DNA of 64,000 bases, from positions 62,001 to 126,000 of the forward strand of contig NZ_CP031093.1 of the NCBI RefSeq assembly GCF_004851605.1, given 5' to 3'. Below are positions 47,188-55,421 of this stretch, in pieces. Under the pieces are notes generated by a model that searched no databases, had not been told where the DNA came from, and was given only the letters and a program-made list of their open reading frames with translations. A program made the translations under genes and the position numbers. Position 1 is the stretch's first letter. Every line of letters starts with the position of its first letter. This DNA comes from Hydrocarboniclastica marina. Lineage in GTDB: Bacteria; Pseudomonadota; Gammaproteobacteria; Pseudomonadales; Oleiphilaceae.

Positions 47188-47509
47188 ATCGAGCTTCGCC
47201 TCTGGCAGTATCCCCGGTCCGCAAAAGCGCCCCGCTGTGAGGGTGAAGAGTCCGAAGCTCTGTACAAGCTTACGCCGCAGCTAAAATCAGCGTAGCTACC
47301 AAAAGGTTAATAAAATTAAATGTCTGTGAGCAGGTTCGGACGAGGTCGGGGGACGCGGGCCGAGGTGAATCGTTACCATTAAAGCTCGGTAAAAGGCGGG
47401 GCTGCGCGCGTGCTGTCTATTGAGCCTGTTGAGCGAATCGTGCTTCCATGGCGGCCAGAACTAACCACCGTGACCGCCGGGCCACTCCGGCCTGGCGAAG
47501 GACATCCTC

Positions 47510-47989
47510 ATGAACCTGATTCTTAATGGCCGGTGGTTGCTGGCTATGATCTGCCTGCTCTGCGCGGGCGCTGGGTACGCCGACAACCGGTATATCGAGT
47601 CGATTGCGAGCGAGAAAAGCTACGCTGATACGGTAATCGCGTTACGCAATGCTATAAACGCTGGCAACGCGAAGATATTTCAGGAGGTCGATCACCGCAA
47701 TAATGCGGTCGGGACGGATGTAAAACTGGTGCCGAGCCGCGTATTCATTTTCGGCAACCCGAAGGTGGGCGCGCGGCTGATGGAGTGCGCGCCGTTGGCG
47801 GCGGTTGAACTGCCGTTGCGAATGCTGATACGTGAAGACAGTCAGACACAAACCCGCCTGTACTGGGTTAAAGCCAGCACCCTGCTTGAACGCTATGAGG
47901 ACTCGCCCAGCGACGAATGCCGGGTCCTGGCCGACCGCATCGACAGTCATCTAGAGGACCTGGCGAGCACTGCCGCAAAGGCCGAGTAG
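47510..47989 (+). CDS. DUF302-domain exported protein
   Basis: A 159-residue protein with a cleavable signal (NGRWLLAMICLLCAGAGYA). It is followed by a DUF302 domain, seen in SYADTVIALRNAINAGNAKIF, a segment RVFIFGNPKVGARLMECAP and the core LPLRMLIRED. Function of the family is unknown; some members accompany copper or thiol systems. AAGGA seven bases before the ATG supports the start. Confidence 0.85.
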   Translation: MNLILNGRWLLAMICLLCAGAGYADNRYIESIASEKSYADTVIALRNAINAGNAKIFQEVDHRNNAVGTDVKLVPSRVFIFGNPKVGARLMECAPLAAVELPLRMLIREDSQTQTRLYWVKASTLLERYEDSPSDECRVLADRIDSHLEDLASTAAKAE

Positions 47990-48019
47990 GCTACTGAGCA
48001 GACCGTACAGGTCGACGAA

Positions 48020-48643
48020 CTAGCGCAGCGCGGGGTTAAGCGTATAGGTCCCGGTTATACTGGCCTGGTCGAGCACGTGCCCCTGCATAGCCGCAAGCAG
48101 ATCCTGGCCGCGGAAGCCCTCCGGGAGATCCAGAGACGTAACATCAAGCGCGTATACCGTAAATTCGTAATGGTGCATCCGCTCGTCATTCCATGGCGGG
48201 CACGGACCGTCATAGCCACCATACTTGCCTTCCATGTCCGGGTTACCGGCCATGAACTCCGTAAAGTTGTTGACCCCACGGACGCCTACTTCGACGGGAC
48301 CGTATGGTTTGCCTTTGGCGACCACTTCGTCGGAGTCTTCACCCTCGACGAGAAAGTGAACTCCCGACGGAATGTCCGCCAATAGCCAGTGGAAGAAGTC
48401 GACCCGGGGGAGATCCGCGGGAATCGTCTTGCCGTCCTGATTGGCGTCAGAGGCATCGCCGGGCACATCCGGGTCCTTCATTACCAGGGCAAAGCTCTTC
48501 GTATCCTTGGGGAAATCGGTCCAGCGAATATCCGGGCTCATGTTGGCGCCGAAGGTCATATGCTCCTTTGGGTCAGGGATACCGAACGCGAACCGCTCGG
48601 GGATAGGCTTGTCGTCTTCGATGCCTTTAATGGTCAGTCGCAT
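48020..48643 (-). CDS. YbhB/YbcL-type PEBP-fold protein
   Basis: A 207-residue phosphatidylethanolamine-binding/Raf kinase inhibitor-like protein. Conserved blocks are MSPDIRWTDFP, FALVMKDPDVP, the HWLLADIP motif and YGGYDGPCPPW near the C-terminus, with YEFTVYALD after it. No signal peptide, so cytoplasmic. Function unknown in bacteria. It converges on the DUF302 gene. Confidence 0.92.
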   Translation of the reverse strand: MRLTIKGIEDDKPIPERFAFGIPDPKEHMTFGANMSPDIRWTDFPKDTKSFALVMKDPDVPGDASDANQDGKTIPADLPRVDFFHWLLADIPSGVHFLVEGEDSDEVVAKGKPYGPVEVGVRGVNNFTEFMAGNPDMEGKYGGYDGPCPPWNDERMHHYEFTVYALDVTSLDLPEGFRGQDLLAAMQGHVLDQASITGTYTLNPALR

Positions 48644-48754
48644 GGCCGTGCTCCGTGAAGGGTTGATCAGTTACCTGGCGCATAGCCGGCTCCAAGGGCC
48701 GGCGTTATTGCGATCTTTTCCTATGTGACGCCAGGTTTCAAGCCTGTGGCCTGG

Positions 48755-48831
48755 TGTCTGTCTGCTGGTACTGTCTGCTGCTACTGTCTGCTAGTACTAT
48801 CTGCTAGTACTGTCTGCTAGTACTGTCGCTG
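48755..48831. repeat. 13-bp tandem repeat
   Basis: About six units of GTACTGTCTGCTA (with single-base changes and one shortened unit) lie head to tail in the divergent gap between the PEBP and PCu(A)C genes, ending about 57 bases before the copper chaperone start. No ORF runs through it. Confidence 0.85.
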
Positions 48832-48888
48832 GTACAAGGGAGGAAAAGCCCGATAGACTGGCTACTTCTTTCCAGCGAGACCGATCCC

Positions 48889-49413
48889 ATGTTACGACGG
48901 CATCTCAAAGTCGCCTCCGCCTCTGCAGGCTTTCGCGTGCTGTTGGGCGTCGCACTGGCAACTCTGCCCCACCTTGTCGCAGCGCACTCCTACCAGACAG
49001 GTGCGCTGCAGATCGACCATCCCAGTTCGCGTGAAACGGCGCCTGGAGCGCCAAACGGCGTCGGCTATCTGCGCATCGAGCACAACGGCGAGCAGGTCGA
49101 TCGTTGGCTGGCGGCCGAATCACCGCGGGCGCGGCGCGTTGAATTGCACAAGAGTCGTGAAAACGACGGTATGCGATCAATGAAGCATGTCGCGTTACCG
49201 CTGGAACTTCAGCCGGGGGAGACGTTTGAGCTGCAGCCCGGGGGCTATCACCTCATGCTGATGGGCCTCGACCGGCCTCTCAGAGCAGGCGAGCATGTTC
49301 CCCTGAAATTACGCTTCGAGCGCGCCGGCGATATTGAGGTGGAGCTCGTTGTGGAAGAGCTGGGCGGCGCGGGAAAAGAGGCTTCTCCCGGTAGTTCACA
49401 CGCAGGACACTAA
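48889..49413 (+). CDS. PCu(A)C copper chaperone
   Basis: Periplasmic copper(I) chaperone that helps load cytochrome oxidase CuA/CuB sites. A signal peptide ends near HLVAA. The metal motif is split: VELHKSRENDGMRSM gives His and Met, and GGYHLMLMGL gives the later HLM. Length is 174. The stop overlaps that of the convergent antiporter by three bases. Confidence 0.9.
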   Translation: MLRRHLKVASASAGFRVLLGVALATLPHLVAAHSYQTGALQIDHPSSRETAPGAPNGVGYLRIEHNGEQVDRWLAAESPRARRVELHKSRENDGMRSMKHVALPLELQPGETFELQPGGYHLMLMGLDRPLRAGEHVPLKLRFERAGDIEVELVVEELGGAGKEASPGSSHAGH

Positions 49414-51122
49414 CGCTTCCTGAGTTTCAGGCCCACCTTGGTCACCTGATCACCATCGATCGAGTTGACTACCAGCATAACGGCACCCAGGTCGAGCCGG
49501 TCACCCACCACGGGGTGGCCTCGCTGGGCTCGGGCAAAGCACTCGGCGAGGGTCAGTGCGGAGTCGAAGCGTTCCACTTTTATGCCGTAAACCGCTTCGA
49601 TATCGCTGAGAGTGGCATCGCCCTGGAGTATAAACTCACCAAAGAACCGACGATCGGTAAGTCGCTCCGGTGGCTCATGCCGGCCCAACAGGTGCCCAAC
49701 ATCCGTGGTCTGGTCGGTGTGCGAGAATACGGCCGCAACGTCCTCTTCCTGCAACTCCACCCCCGGGCGGGGATCGATCAGAGTGCCCTGTCTGAAAATG
49801 GCTGCCAGCCGGGATTCTGCCGGCAGGTGCAGGTCGATTACCGGTAATGGTCGTTTCCAGCGCTCACCCTTGAGCTCGACCATGAGCAGCTCGTGTTCGC
49901 CGATCGCCGGATGGTTCAGCGATATACGCCGTTGGGCCTCCCGCCGTGCCGGGACCTCAAGCTTGAGTAGCCGGGCAAATGGCGCAAGCGTCGAACCCTG
50001 TAAGACCAGGCTGGTCAGTACAACAACAAAGGCTATCTGAAATACAATTCCGGCATCAGGTAGCTCCGCGATCAGCGGGAATAGCGCCAGAACGATCGGC
50101 ACAGCGCCCCGCAACCCGACCCAGCCGATAAACAGGTGCTCGTTGCGCGAAAAGCCGAAGGGCAAGAGCGAAACAACGGTCGCAAGGGGGCGCGCGACAA
50201 ATATCAGCACCAGGGCGATCAGAAGGGCGAGCGGAGCGCTGGCCACGAGCAGGGAAGGGGTCACCAGGAGCCCCAGCAAGAGGAACAGGACCAGCTGTGC
50301 CAGCCAGGCCAGCCCATCATGGATCTGCAGGATTGACGGCATCATGCGGATTTTCCGGCTCGCGAGCACGACGCCCATCAGGTAGATCGCCAGAAAGCCG
50401 CTCCCGCCGAGCAAGCTCGTAGCGCTGAACACGGCGATGCCACCGGCAACAACCAGCAAGGGGTACATGGCCGCGACCAGGTTGACACGGTTGACCACGG
50501 CGGCCATTGCGAAGCCGCCGGCCAAACCCCCCAGTGCACCCAAGCCAAATTGCTGCACCAGCATCAGCAGACCCTCCAACAGGGTGGCGCCGCCTGAGGC
50601 GAGCAGTTCAATCAGCACCAGCGTCAGGAAGATCGCCATGGGGTCGTTGCTACCCGACTCTATCTCCAGGGTTGCTTCCACACGTTCGTTGATGTGCAGG
50701 CCCCGCCCCTGCAGTAGAGAAAAGACCGCAGCTGCGTCGGTAGAAGAAATAATGGCGCCGATCAGGAGCCCGAACAGCAAGGGCAGGTCCAGCAGCCAGG
50801 CTGCGAACAGCCCGCAAACGCCAGCTGTTACCACCACCCCGACCGTGGCGAGAACCAGCGCCGGCTTCAGTCCTACCCGGAACGACTTGACCCGTGTGCG
50901 CATCCCTCCGTCGAGAAGGATGATGGCAAGGGCCAGGTTACCGACGAGGAAGGCAGTTGGAATGTCATCAAACTGGAGACCGCCTGGGCCCTCCTCGCCT
51001 GCGAGCATGCCCACGCCGAGGAAGAGCAACAGCACTGGCATTCCGATTTTTGAAGAGAGCGAACTCAGCAGGATGCTCAGAACGACGAGGAAGGCGCCGC
51101 TCAACAACAGGGTGGTATCCAT
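49410..51122 (-). CDS. nhaP2: K+/H+ antiporter of NhaP2/CvrA type
   Basis: A 570-residue CPA1 antiporter. About 12-13 spans (1-390) include the ion-site region GLLIGAIISSTDAAAVF and EIESGSNDPMAIFLTLV. The cytoplasmic tail has an RCK_C/TrkA-C domain (about 400-480) and a CorC/HlyC-like domain (about 490-565). This tail is the mark of NhaP2/CvrA, which extrudes K+ under low osmolarity. It fits the osmoadaptation set. Confidence 0.9.
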   Translation of the reverse strand: MDTTLLLSGAFLVVLSILLSSLSSKIGMPVLLLFLGVGMLAGEEGPGGLQFDDIPTAFLVGNLALAIILLDGGMRTRVKSFRVGLKPALVLATVGVVVTAGVCGLFAAWLLDLPLLFGLLIGAIISSTDAAAVFSLLQGRGLHINERVEATLEIESGSNDPMAIFLTLVLIELLASGGATLLEGLLMLVQQFGLGALGGLAGGFAMAAVVNRVNLVAAMYPLLVVAGGIAVFSATSLLGGSGFLAIYLMGVVLASRKIRMMPSILQIHDGLAWLAQLVLFLLLGLLVTPSLLVASAPLALLIALVLIFVARPLATVVSLLPFGFSRNEHLFIGWVGLRGAVPIVLALFPLIAELPDAGIVFQIAFVVVLTSLVLQGSTLAPFARLLKLEVPARREAQRRISLNHPAIGEHELLMVELKGERWKRPLPVIDLHLPAESRLAAIFRQGTLIDPRPGVELQEEDVAAVFSHTDQTTDVGHLLGRHEPPERLTDRRFFGEFILQGDATLSDIEAVYGIKVERFDSALTLAECFARAQRGHPVVGDRLDLGAVMLVVNSIDGDQVTKVGLKLRKR

Positions 51123-51289
51123 TCACGTCTATCCGGGCGAGCTTTAGTTCTGGATTATGCCGGGCGGGGCCTTGGAAATCACGCTCTTAGGTGCGGTCTA
51201 TTGAAGGAAAAGCGTCCGATCGCCGCGAGGGAAGCGGCCAGAATGAATGCAGGAACCCAGCTGGGGGGTCTATCTGTTGATCAGCTGTA

Positions 51290-51318
51290 TTGCGGAAGAA
51301 TCGGGTCAGGCCTACTAT
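51290..51318 (+). promoter_or_regulatory. Promoter-like site for the tRNA gene
   Basis: TTGCGG and TACTAT with a 17-base spacer end nine bases before the first base of the tRNA. Good spacing, moderate hexamers. Confidence 0.5.
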
Positions 51319-51327
51319 AGCGGTCAC

Positions 51328-51400
51328 GCGGGTGTAGCTCAGTTGGTAGAGCATCAGCTTCCCAAGCTGAGGGTCGCGAGTTCGAATCTCGTCGCCCGCT
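51328..51400 (+). tRNA. tRNA-Gly (anticodon CCC)
   Basis: A 73-nt cloverleaf: 7-bp acceptor stem GCGGGTG/CGCCCGC with one G-U pair, D arm GCTC...GAGC, anticodon stem TCAGC/GCTGA with loop TTCCCAA, and T arm GCGAG-TTCGAAT-CTCGT. The discriminator base is T. The loop places CCC at 34-36, decoding GGG. CCA is not encoded (CAA follows), so CCA addition is enzymatic. Confidence 0.95.
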
Positions 51401-51492
51401 CAATCTATAGGCGGTTTAAGCAGATTTCCCAGCGCTGCTGCGAACGCGACAGAGGCGGGCCAGCTCTCTCTGCACCCGCCGCACCAGCTTGA

Positions 51493-52305
51493 TTAATCCA
51501 ATACGTAGTAACGACTGATCTTATCGTTGTCGACCAGTATTACCAGTTGTTCACTAGTGTTTCCAGCTGGTTTGTAAAAGCCATAGCCTTGGAAGCTACC
51601 TTCCTGTTCAGAAGGTGTGAAATCCGTAGATGAGCTAGCTTGGCAATTGGACGCAACGTAATCAATTTTGAAAACATTCACGCTTGGATCAGGAACACTT
51701 GCAGTACCATTAAAAGTACAGCTTGCACCGCCGCCGCCGCCGCCTACGGTTCCGTCTTCTGAAATGCTGAAGGTAGTGTTTACTGATGGAGTTTGCGTGT
51801 CTGTCCAATCGCTTGAAGCGATCTTACTCAAGCTGACACCGAGGGCAGAGACCTTGTCCTGCCGCTCAAACGCGAATGTACTCTCCTTCTCTCCATCTGA
51901 CATTCGAAAGCTTTCACCTTCAAAGTACGATGCGTAGCTCTGCCCCTCAATGTTTCCCTGAAAGTTACCGGTTGAGGGTCGGCCACCGCGGTACTGCTCC
52001 AGAACGCCTACGAAATTATTATCCTCAAACTCGATGATCCCTGTTGCGTAAGTGCCTGGTGCTCGATTCACGAAGTTAGCAGTATTGCCGTCGGGGTTTC
52101 TTGAAAGGAGAAGGATACCGCTACCCGAACCTGCTCCCTCTTCAGTGATTGTGCCGTTGTATGAACCTGATAAAGCAGGCCCTGGATTTACCGTTTTGGA
52201 TTCTTCTCCACTCTCATCATCCGATCCACTTCCCCCGCCACTGCTACAGCCCGTAAGCAGAACGGCCAAACTTAAACCTAATCCCAGGTACCACGACGAT
52301 TTCAT
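51493..52305 (-). CDS. Hypothetical lipoprotein
   Basis: A 270-residue lipoprotein with a clear lipobox LLTGC followed by a Gly/Ser-rich tether and an acidic stretch. The mature part is Ser/Gly/Thr-rich and probably beta-structured; it includes a run GGGGGGASC around residue 200. Two cysteines may pair. No domain recognised. ATG 52305 is set by AAGGAGAG six bases upstream. The base composition is somewhat more AT-rich than its neighbours. Confidence 0.75.
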   Translation of the reverse strand: MKSSWYLGLGLSLAVLLTGCSSGGGSGSDDESGEESKTVNPGPALSGSYNGTITEEGAGSGSGILLLSRNPDGNTANFVNRAPGTYATGIIEFEDNNFVGVLEQYRGGRPSTGNFQGNIEGQSYASYFEGESFRMSDGEKESTFAFERQDKVSALGVSLSKIASSDWTDTQTPSVNTTFSISEDGTVGGGGGGASCTFNGTASVPDPSVNVFKIDYVASNCQASSSTDFTPSEQEGSFQGYGFYKPAGNTSEQLVILVDNDKISRYYVLD

Positions 52306-52533
52306 TTTGCTCTCCTTCACCCTGGTCAATTGCGCTAGTGTTGCGGTAATTTTAATGCTTGCAGGTGAAACCTTACAGTTGAGTAGGGCCAATGTCTGGT
52401 TACGTTTACGACATAAGCTGTTCATGAATCCCTGTACAAAATTTGCGCATTAGCAAGCTATTATTGCCCCAATAGCGTAGAATCGTTCGCCTGTAAAACT
52501 TTTCCGGTACCAATAGAGAGCGTAGCGAACGAC

Positions 52534-52716
52534 ATGGCAGCTAAAGGCAAGCGTAAAGCGAACGATGTAGCAGAAACCCATCAAACCATCGAAGAGCAGA
52601 CCCGGGCTTTCCTCAAGTCCGGTGGCGCGATCGAACAGGTTCGCTCTGGGGTAAGTGGCCAGGCAAGCCTGGGCGGTCCCAAGCCAAGTGCTTTCGCCAG
52701 CAAGCGTCAGGGTTAG
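52534..52716 (+). CDS. Small conserved-looking hypothetical protein
   Basis: A 60-residue basic protein: KGKRKANDVAETHQTIEEQT, then RAFLKSGGAIEQVRSGVSGQ and a Ser/Lys tail. The central QTRAFLKSGGAIEQV looks like a conserved short-protein core of marine gammaproteobacteria, but I cannot name it. It is divergent from the lipoprotein. Ribosome site weak. Confidence 0.6.
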   Translation: MAAKGKRKANDVAETHQTIEEQTRAFLKSGGAIEQVRSGVSGQASLGGPKPSAFASKRQG

Positions 52717-52802
52717 GCCAAGCCTCGGCTAGCTTCGCCGCTGCGGGTCTTGGCCGACGGCTGTCGCAGGAGCTTTAGCGAGAGGCTGGGGCCGGACCTT
52801 AG

Positions 52803-53825
52803 CTAATAGGCAGTTGGGCACGCCGGCACGCTACATTTTTTTTCCCTTGAGCTTTCGGTTAGCTGTGATTTTGGGGGGCGTGCCTTGCCGGGATGATCCC
52901 TGCTTTCAGGTGCTGCCGCCTTCGCAGTACAGGCCCGCGCTTGCGACGCCGCGTCGTTACAATCCAGTTGCTCTAGGGCGATGGCAAGATTGTTCCATGC
53001 CGGGCTGTATTCCGGTTTGCGCTCCAGCAGCCCTCTGAAACCGTGCGCTGCTTCTGAATACTCCCCCTGAGAAAGCGCCAGATTAGCTTGGGCAAAAGCG
53101 GCGGCTGTGTTATCGGGCCAGGTTGAACTGGCCGTGGCGTAGGCGACTCTGGCGGCATTGCTCCGGCCCGTCAGCTCCAGATCATGGGCAGCCCGAACAT
53201 AAACGAGAGGCCTGGCAGTTTCCGGTAACTTATCGGGCGGTAAGATAACCCGCGCCCAGCGCCCTCCCCGTTCCCAGGTGTTGGTGAAGCTGCTGAAGGA
53301 TTCGCGCTTCTCGGCCTTAAGCCCCGAGTGCAGAATGAGCTCGCGCGCTGGCAAGTCGTAGCCGATCACAACCGCGAAATGCCACATCGGCCACCAATCC
53401 AGACCCAGGTTCTGTAATACCAGTACCGGATTGCCCCCGTTCACTTCTTGCAGAATCGCGTCCAGCCGTTGCTCAAGCGGATAGACGAGCAGATCATACT
53501 GCCGGGCCGCGGCCACCATCTCCACTTGCAGGCTACCCTGGCGCCCGGGCAGGTAAACCATGGGCCGGAGTTCCACGGGACTGGCGTTCGCGCCGCTGTA
53601 GTTGAGCACCATCGCCAGAGACGCCGGGCCGCACTGGTAGTCGGACTGGGGATAGAAAGGTACGGTTGAGAGTTTCTGCGCGGGCGGCAGGGAGGCGAGC
53701 GTTGTGCTGTCCAGCCGAGGCTGACCGGCGCAACCGGTCAACCCCAGCAGAGCAGCTACCACGGCTATTCCGAGCCAGCCCATGCCCCTCTGGTGGCGGG
53801 GCCGGTTCACGGGCCAAGTGGACAT
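52803..53825 (-). CDS. PA2778-type C39-like cysteine peptidase lipoprotein
   Basis: A 340-residue lipoprotein (lipobox LTGC at about residue 34). A C39-like papain-fold domain carries the catalytic Cys in SDYQCGPASLAM and His in MWHFAVVIGYD, with SLQVEMVAAARQYDLLVYPL between. TPR-like helices follow (FAQANLALSQGEYSEAAHGF, YSPAWNNLAIALEQL). The gene starts five bases after the PA2779-type gene, and both match the conserved Pseudomonas pair PA2778/PA2779 by architecture. Substrate unknown. Confidence 0.82.
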   Translation of the reverse strand: MSTWPVNRPRHQRGMGWLGIAVVAALLGLTGCAGQPRLDSTTLASLPPAQKLSTVPFYPQSDYQCGPASLAMVLNYSGANASPVELRPMVYLPGRQGSLQVEMVAAARQYDLLVYPLEQRLDAILQEVNGGNPVLVLQNLGLDWWPMWHFAVVIGYDLPARELILHSGLKAEKRESFSSFTNTWERGGRWARVILPPDKLPETARPLVYVRAAHDLELTGRSNAARVAYATASSTWPDNTAAAFAQANLALSQGEYSEAAHGFRGLLERKPEYSPAWNNLAIALEQLDCNDAASQARACTAKAAAPESRDHPGKARPPKSQLTESSREKKCSVPACPTAY

Positions 53826-53829
53826 CGGC

Positions 53830-54249
53830 TTAATTGATGCAGTTGACGAAACTGTAGATGTCCGTTGCGCAAAGCATGTCGGTAACAATGAAGACCAGCA
53901 GGAAGAACACGATGATCCCGACCGCACCGCCGACACCTGCCGCCGCGGGCGCTTCGTCAAGCTGTTGGTTAAAGTCGGCCAGTTCTGCCGCTGTCAGACT
54001 GTTAATGCGGTTTTCTATCTGGGCCGGATCGACGCCGAGGTCGGCCAGCTTCTGTTTGACCTCGTCATTGCCGAGCATTGATTTCAGTTGGTCGCGATCT
54101 ACACGAACCTGCTCCGCAGCGAGCACTTCAGTGGTGCTGACCATGCCCGCGGGTGCCTGGGATGAGGCGGCTGCAGTGAGCGTGGTTGCGAACATGATCA
54201 GGGCTAACAGGACAGCGAGTGGACGTCTCCAGAACATTACTGCATTCAT
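53830..54249 (-). CDS. PA2779-type small membrane protein
   Basis: A 139-residue exported protein: a signal-like N-terminus (RRPLAVLLALIMFATTLTAA), a helical middle with VRVDRDQLKSMLGNDEVKQKL and LTAAELADFNQQLDEAP, then a C-terminal Gly-rich membrane span (AGVGGAVGIIVFFLLVFIV) and a Cys-containing tail. Coupled to the cysteine peptidase that follows. It may be that peptidase's substrate or membrane partner, which is inference. Confidence 0.82.
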   Translation of the reverse strand: MNAVMFWRRPLAVLLALIMFATTLTAAASSQAPAGMVSTTEVLAAEQVRVDRDQLKSMLGNDEVKQKLADLGVDPAQIENRINSLTAAELADFNQQLDEAPAAAGVGGAVGIIVFFLLVFIVTDMLCATDIYSFVNCIN

Positions 54250-54445
54250 GAACTCTCTCCTTGGTATGCACGATCCGGAAGAAGGTTCTTCCGATACCCA
54301 GGATAGTGTCCGAGTCGGCCCGAGATGTATACCTAAGCACTGTTAATGGTTGTGAACGCTCAGTGGTTGTGAATGCCGGCATACCGCTGCCGCAAGCGAC
54401 CTCGGAGCGGCTGCGCAGGGGTTATCAGGCTTTGGCCTGAAAGCT

Positions 54446-55312
54446 TCAGGAACGCGATTTCGGCCCCGCTGGCGGGGACAGCAGCACCGCGAGCCTCTGA
54501 CGCAGGCTCAGACCCGGGCGTCCTGCGTCCCGGAACATCCTTTTCCACTCGTGAAAGGTCAGGGTCAGCGGGTTATGACTGTGGATGGGGTCAGGGATGC
54601 CAAATGCCGGCGGTTCGGCTTCAGACTCTTCCACAAACGTGCCGAATAGACGATCCCAGATGATAAGGATGCCGCCGTAGTTGCGGTCGATGTAGCGAGC
54701 ATTGCGCCCATGATGGGCGCGGTGGTGGGACGGTGTGTTCAGCACCCACTCGAGGGGCCCCAGCTTGGGTACCAGCTGGCTGTGGATGAAGAACTGGTAG
54801 GCCAGGCTGATAGACACACTCAGCAGGACTGCCTCCGGCGGGAAGCCGACAATCACAAGCGGTATCCAGAAAACCCACATGCCGGACAGGGGGTAGGTCA
54901 GGCTCTGGCGGAACGCCGTGGAATAGTTCAGCCGCTCCGAACTGTGATGTACCACATGGGAGCACCAGCACCATCGAATACGGTGGTGCGCGAGGTGAAA
55001 GAAGTAATAGCAGAAGTCCTGCAGCAGCAGAAGCAGAAGCAGGGTCCAGGGCGTCAGCGGAATCTCAAACAGGCGATAATTGAACAGTGCGCCATATATC
55101 ACAGCAACAGCGGTTATGGTGGCCGCCTCGCCGACCTGGTAGAGCGCAGCCAGGGCAGCGTTGCTGATGGTGTCGGTCCAGGTATAGCAGGCACTGGGCA
55201 AGTCGCTCCGCCGGCGCAGTGCAATAAACTCCGCCAGCATGGTCAACCCGAACAGTGGACCCAGCGCCAAAAGTAGCCATTGGGGGCTGAAGCCCAGTAA
55301 ATCTTCCAACAT
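54446..55312 (-). CDS. Sterol desaturase/fatty acid hydroxylase family protein
   Basis: A 288-residue membrane di-iron enzyme. The histidine boxes are FFHLAHHRIRW, CSHVVHHSSERLN and NTPSHHRAHHGRN, the full set for the family. About four to five spans. Substrates may be lipid chains or ether lipids; not predictable. ATG 55312 has AGGAG only two to three bases away, tighter than normal. Confidence 0.9.
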   Translation of the reverse strand: MLEDLLGFSPQWLLLALGPLFGLTMLAEFIALRRRSDLPSACYTWTDTISNAALAALYQVGEAATITAVAVIYGALFNYRLFEIPLTPWTLLLLLLLQDFCYYFFHLAHHRIRWCWCSHVVHHSSERLNYSTAFRQSLTYPLSGMWVFWIPLVIVGFPPEAVLLSVSISLAYQFFIHSQLVPKLGPLEWVLNTPSHHRAHHGRNARYIDRNYGGILIIWDRLFGTFVEESEAEPPAFGIPDPIHSHNPLTLTFHEWKRMFRDAGRPGLSLRQRLAVLLSPPAGPKSRS

Positions 55313-55421
55313 CTCTCCTGCCCTTTCAGTAAGCCAGCACTAACCCGTATAAGGAAGAAGGTTAGCGGTTCCGCGATCGTTTGGCAGGGGCGGATGCCGA
55401 CAAAGGCAAGGACAAGTTACG

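Larger units (their letters stand above)
47019..47509. other. Intergenic region with ectoine operon leader
   Basis: About 490 bases with no supported gene. The left half, unusually AT-rich for this window, holds the ectA leader, a promoter-like site and inverted repeats. The right half is GC-rich; I see nothing specific there apart from the start region of the DUF302 gene. Confidence 0.6.
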
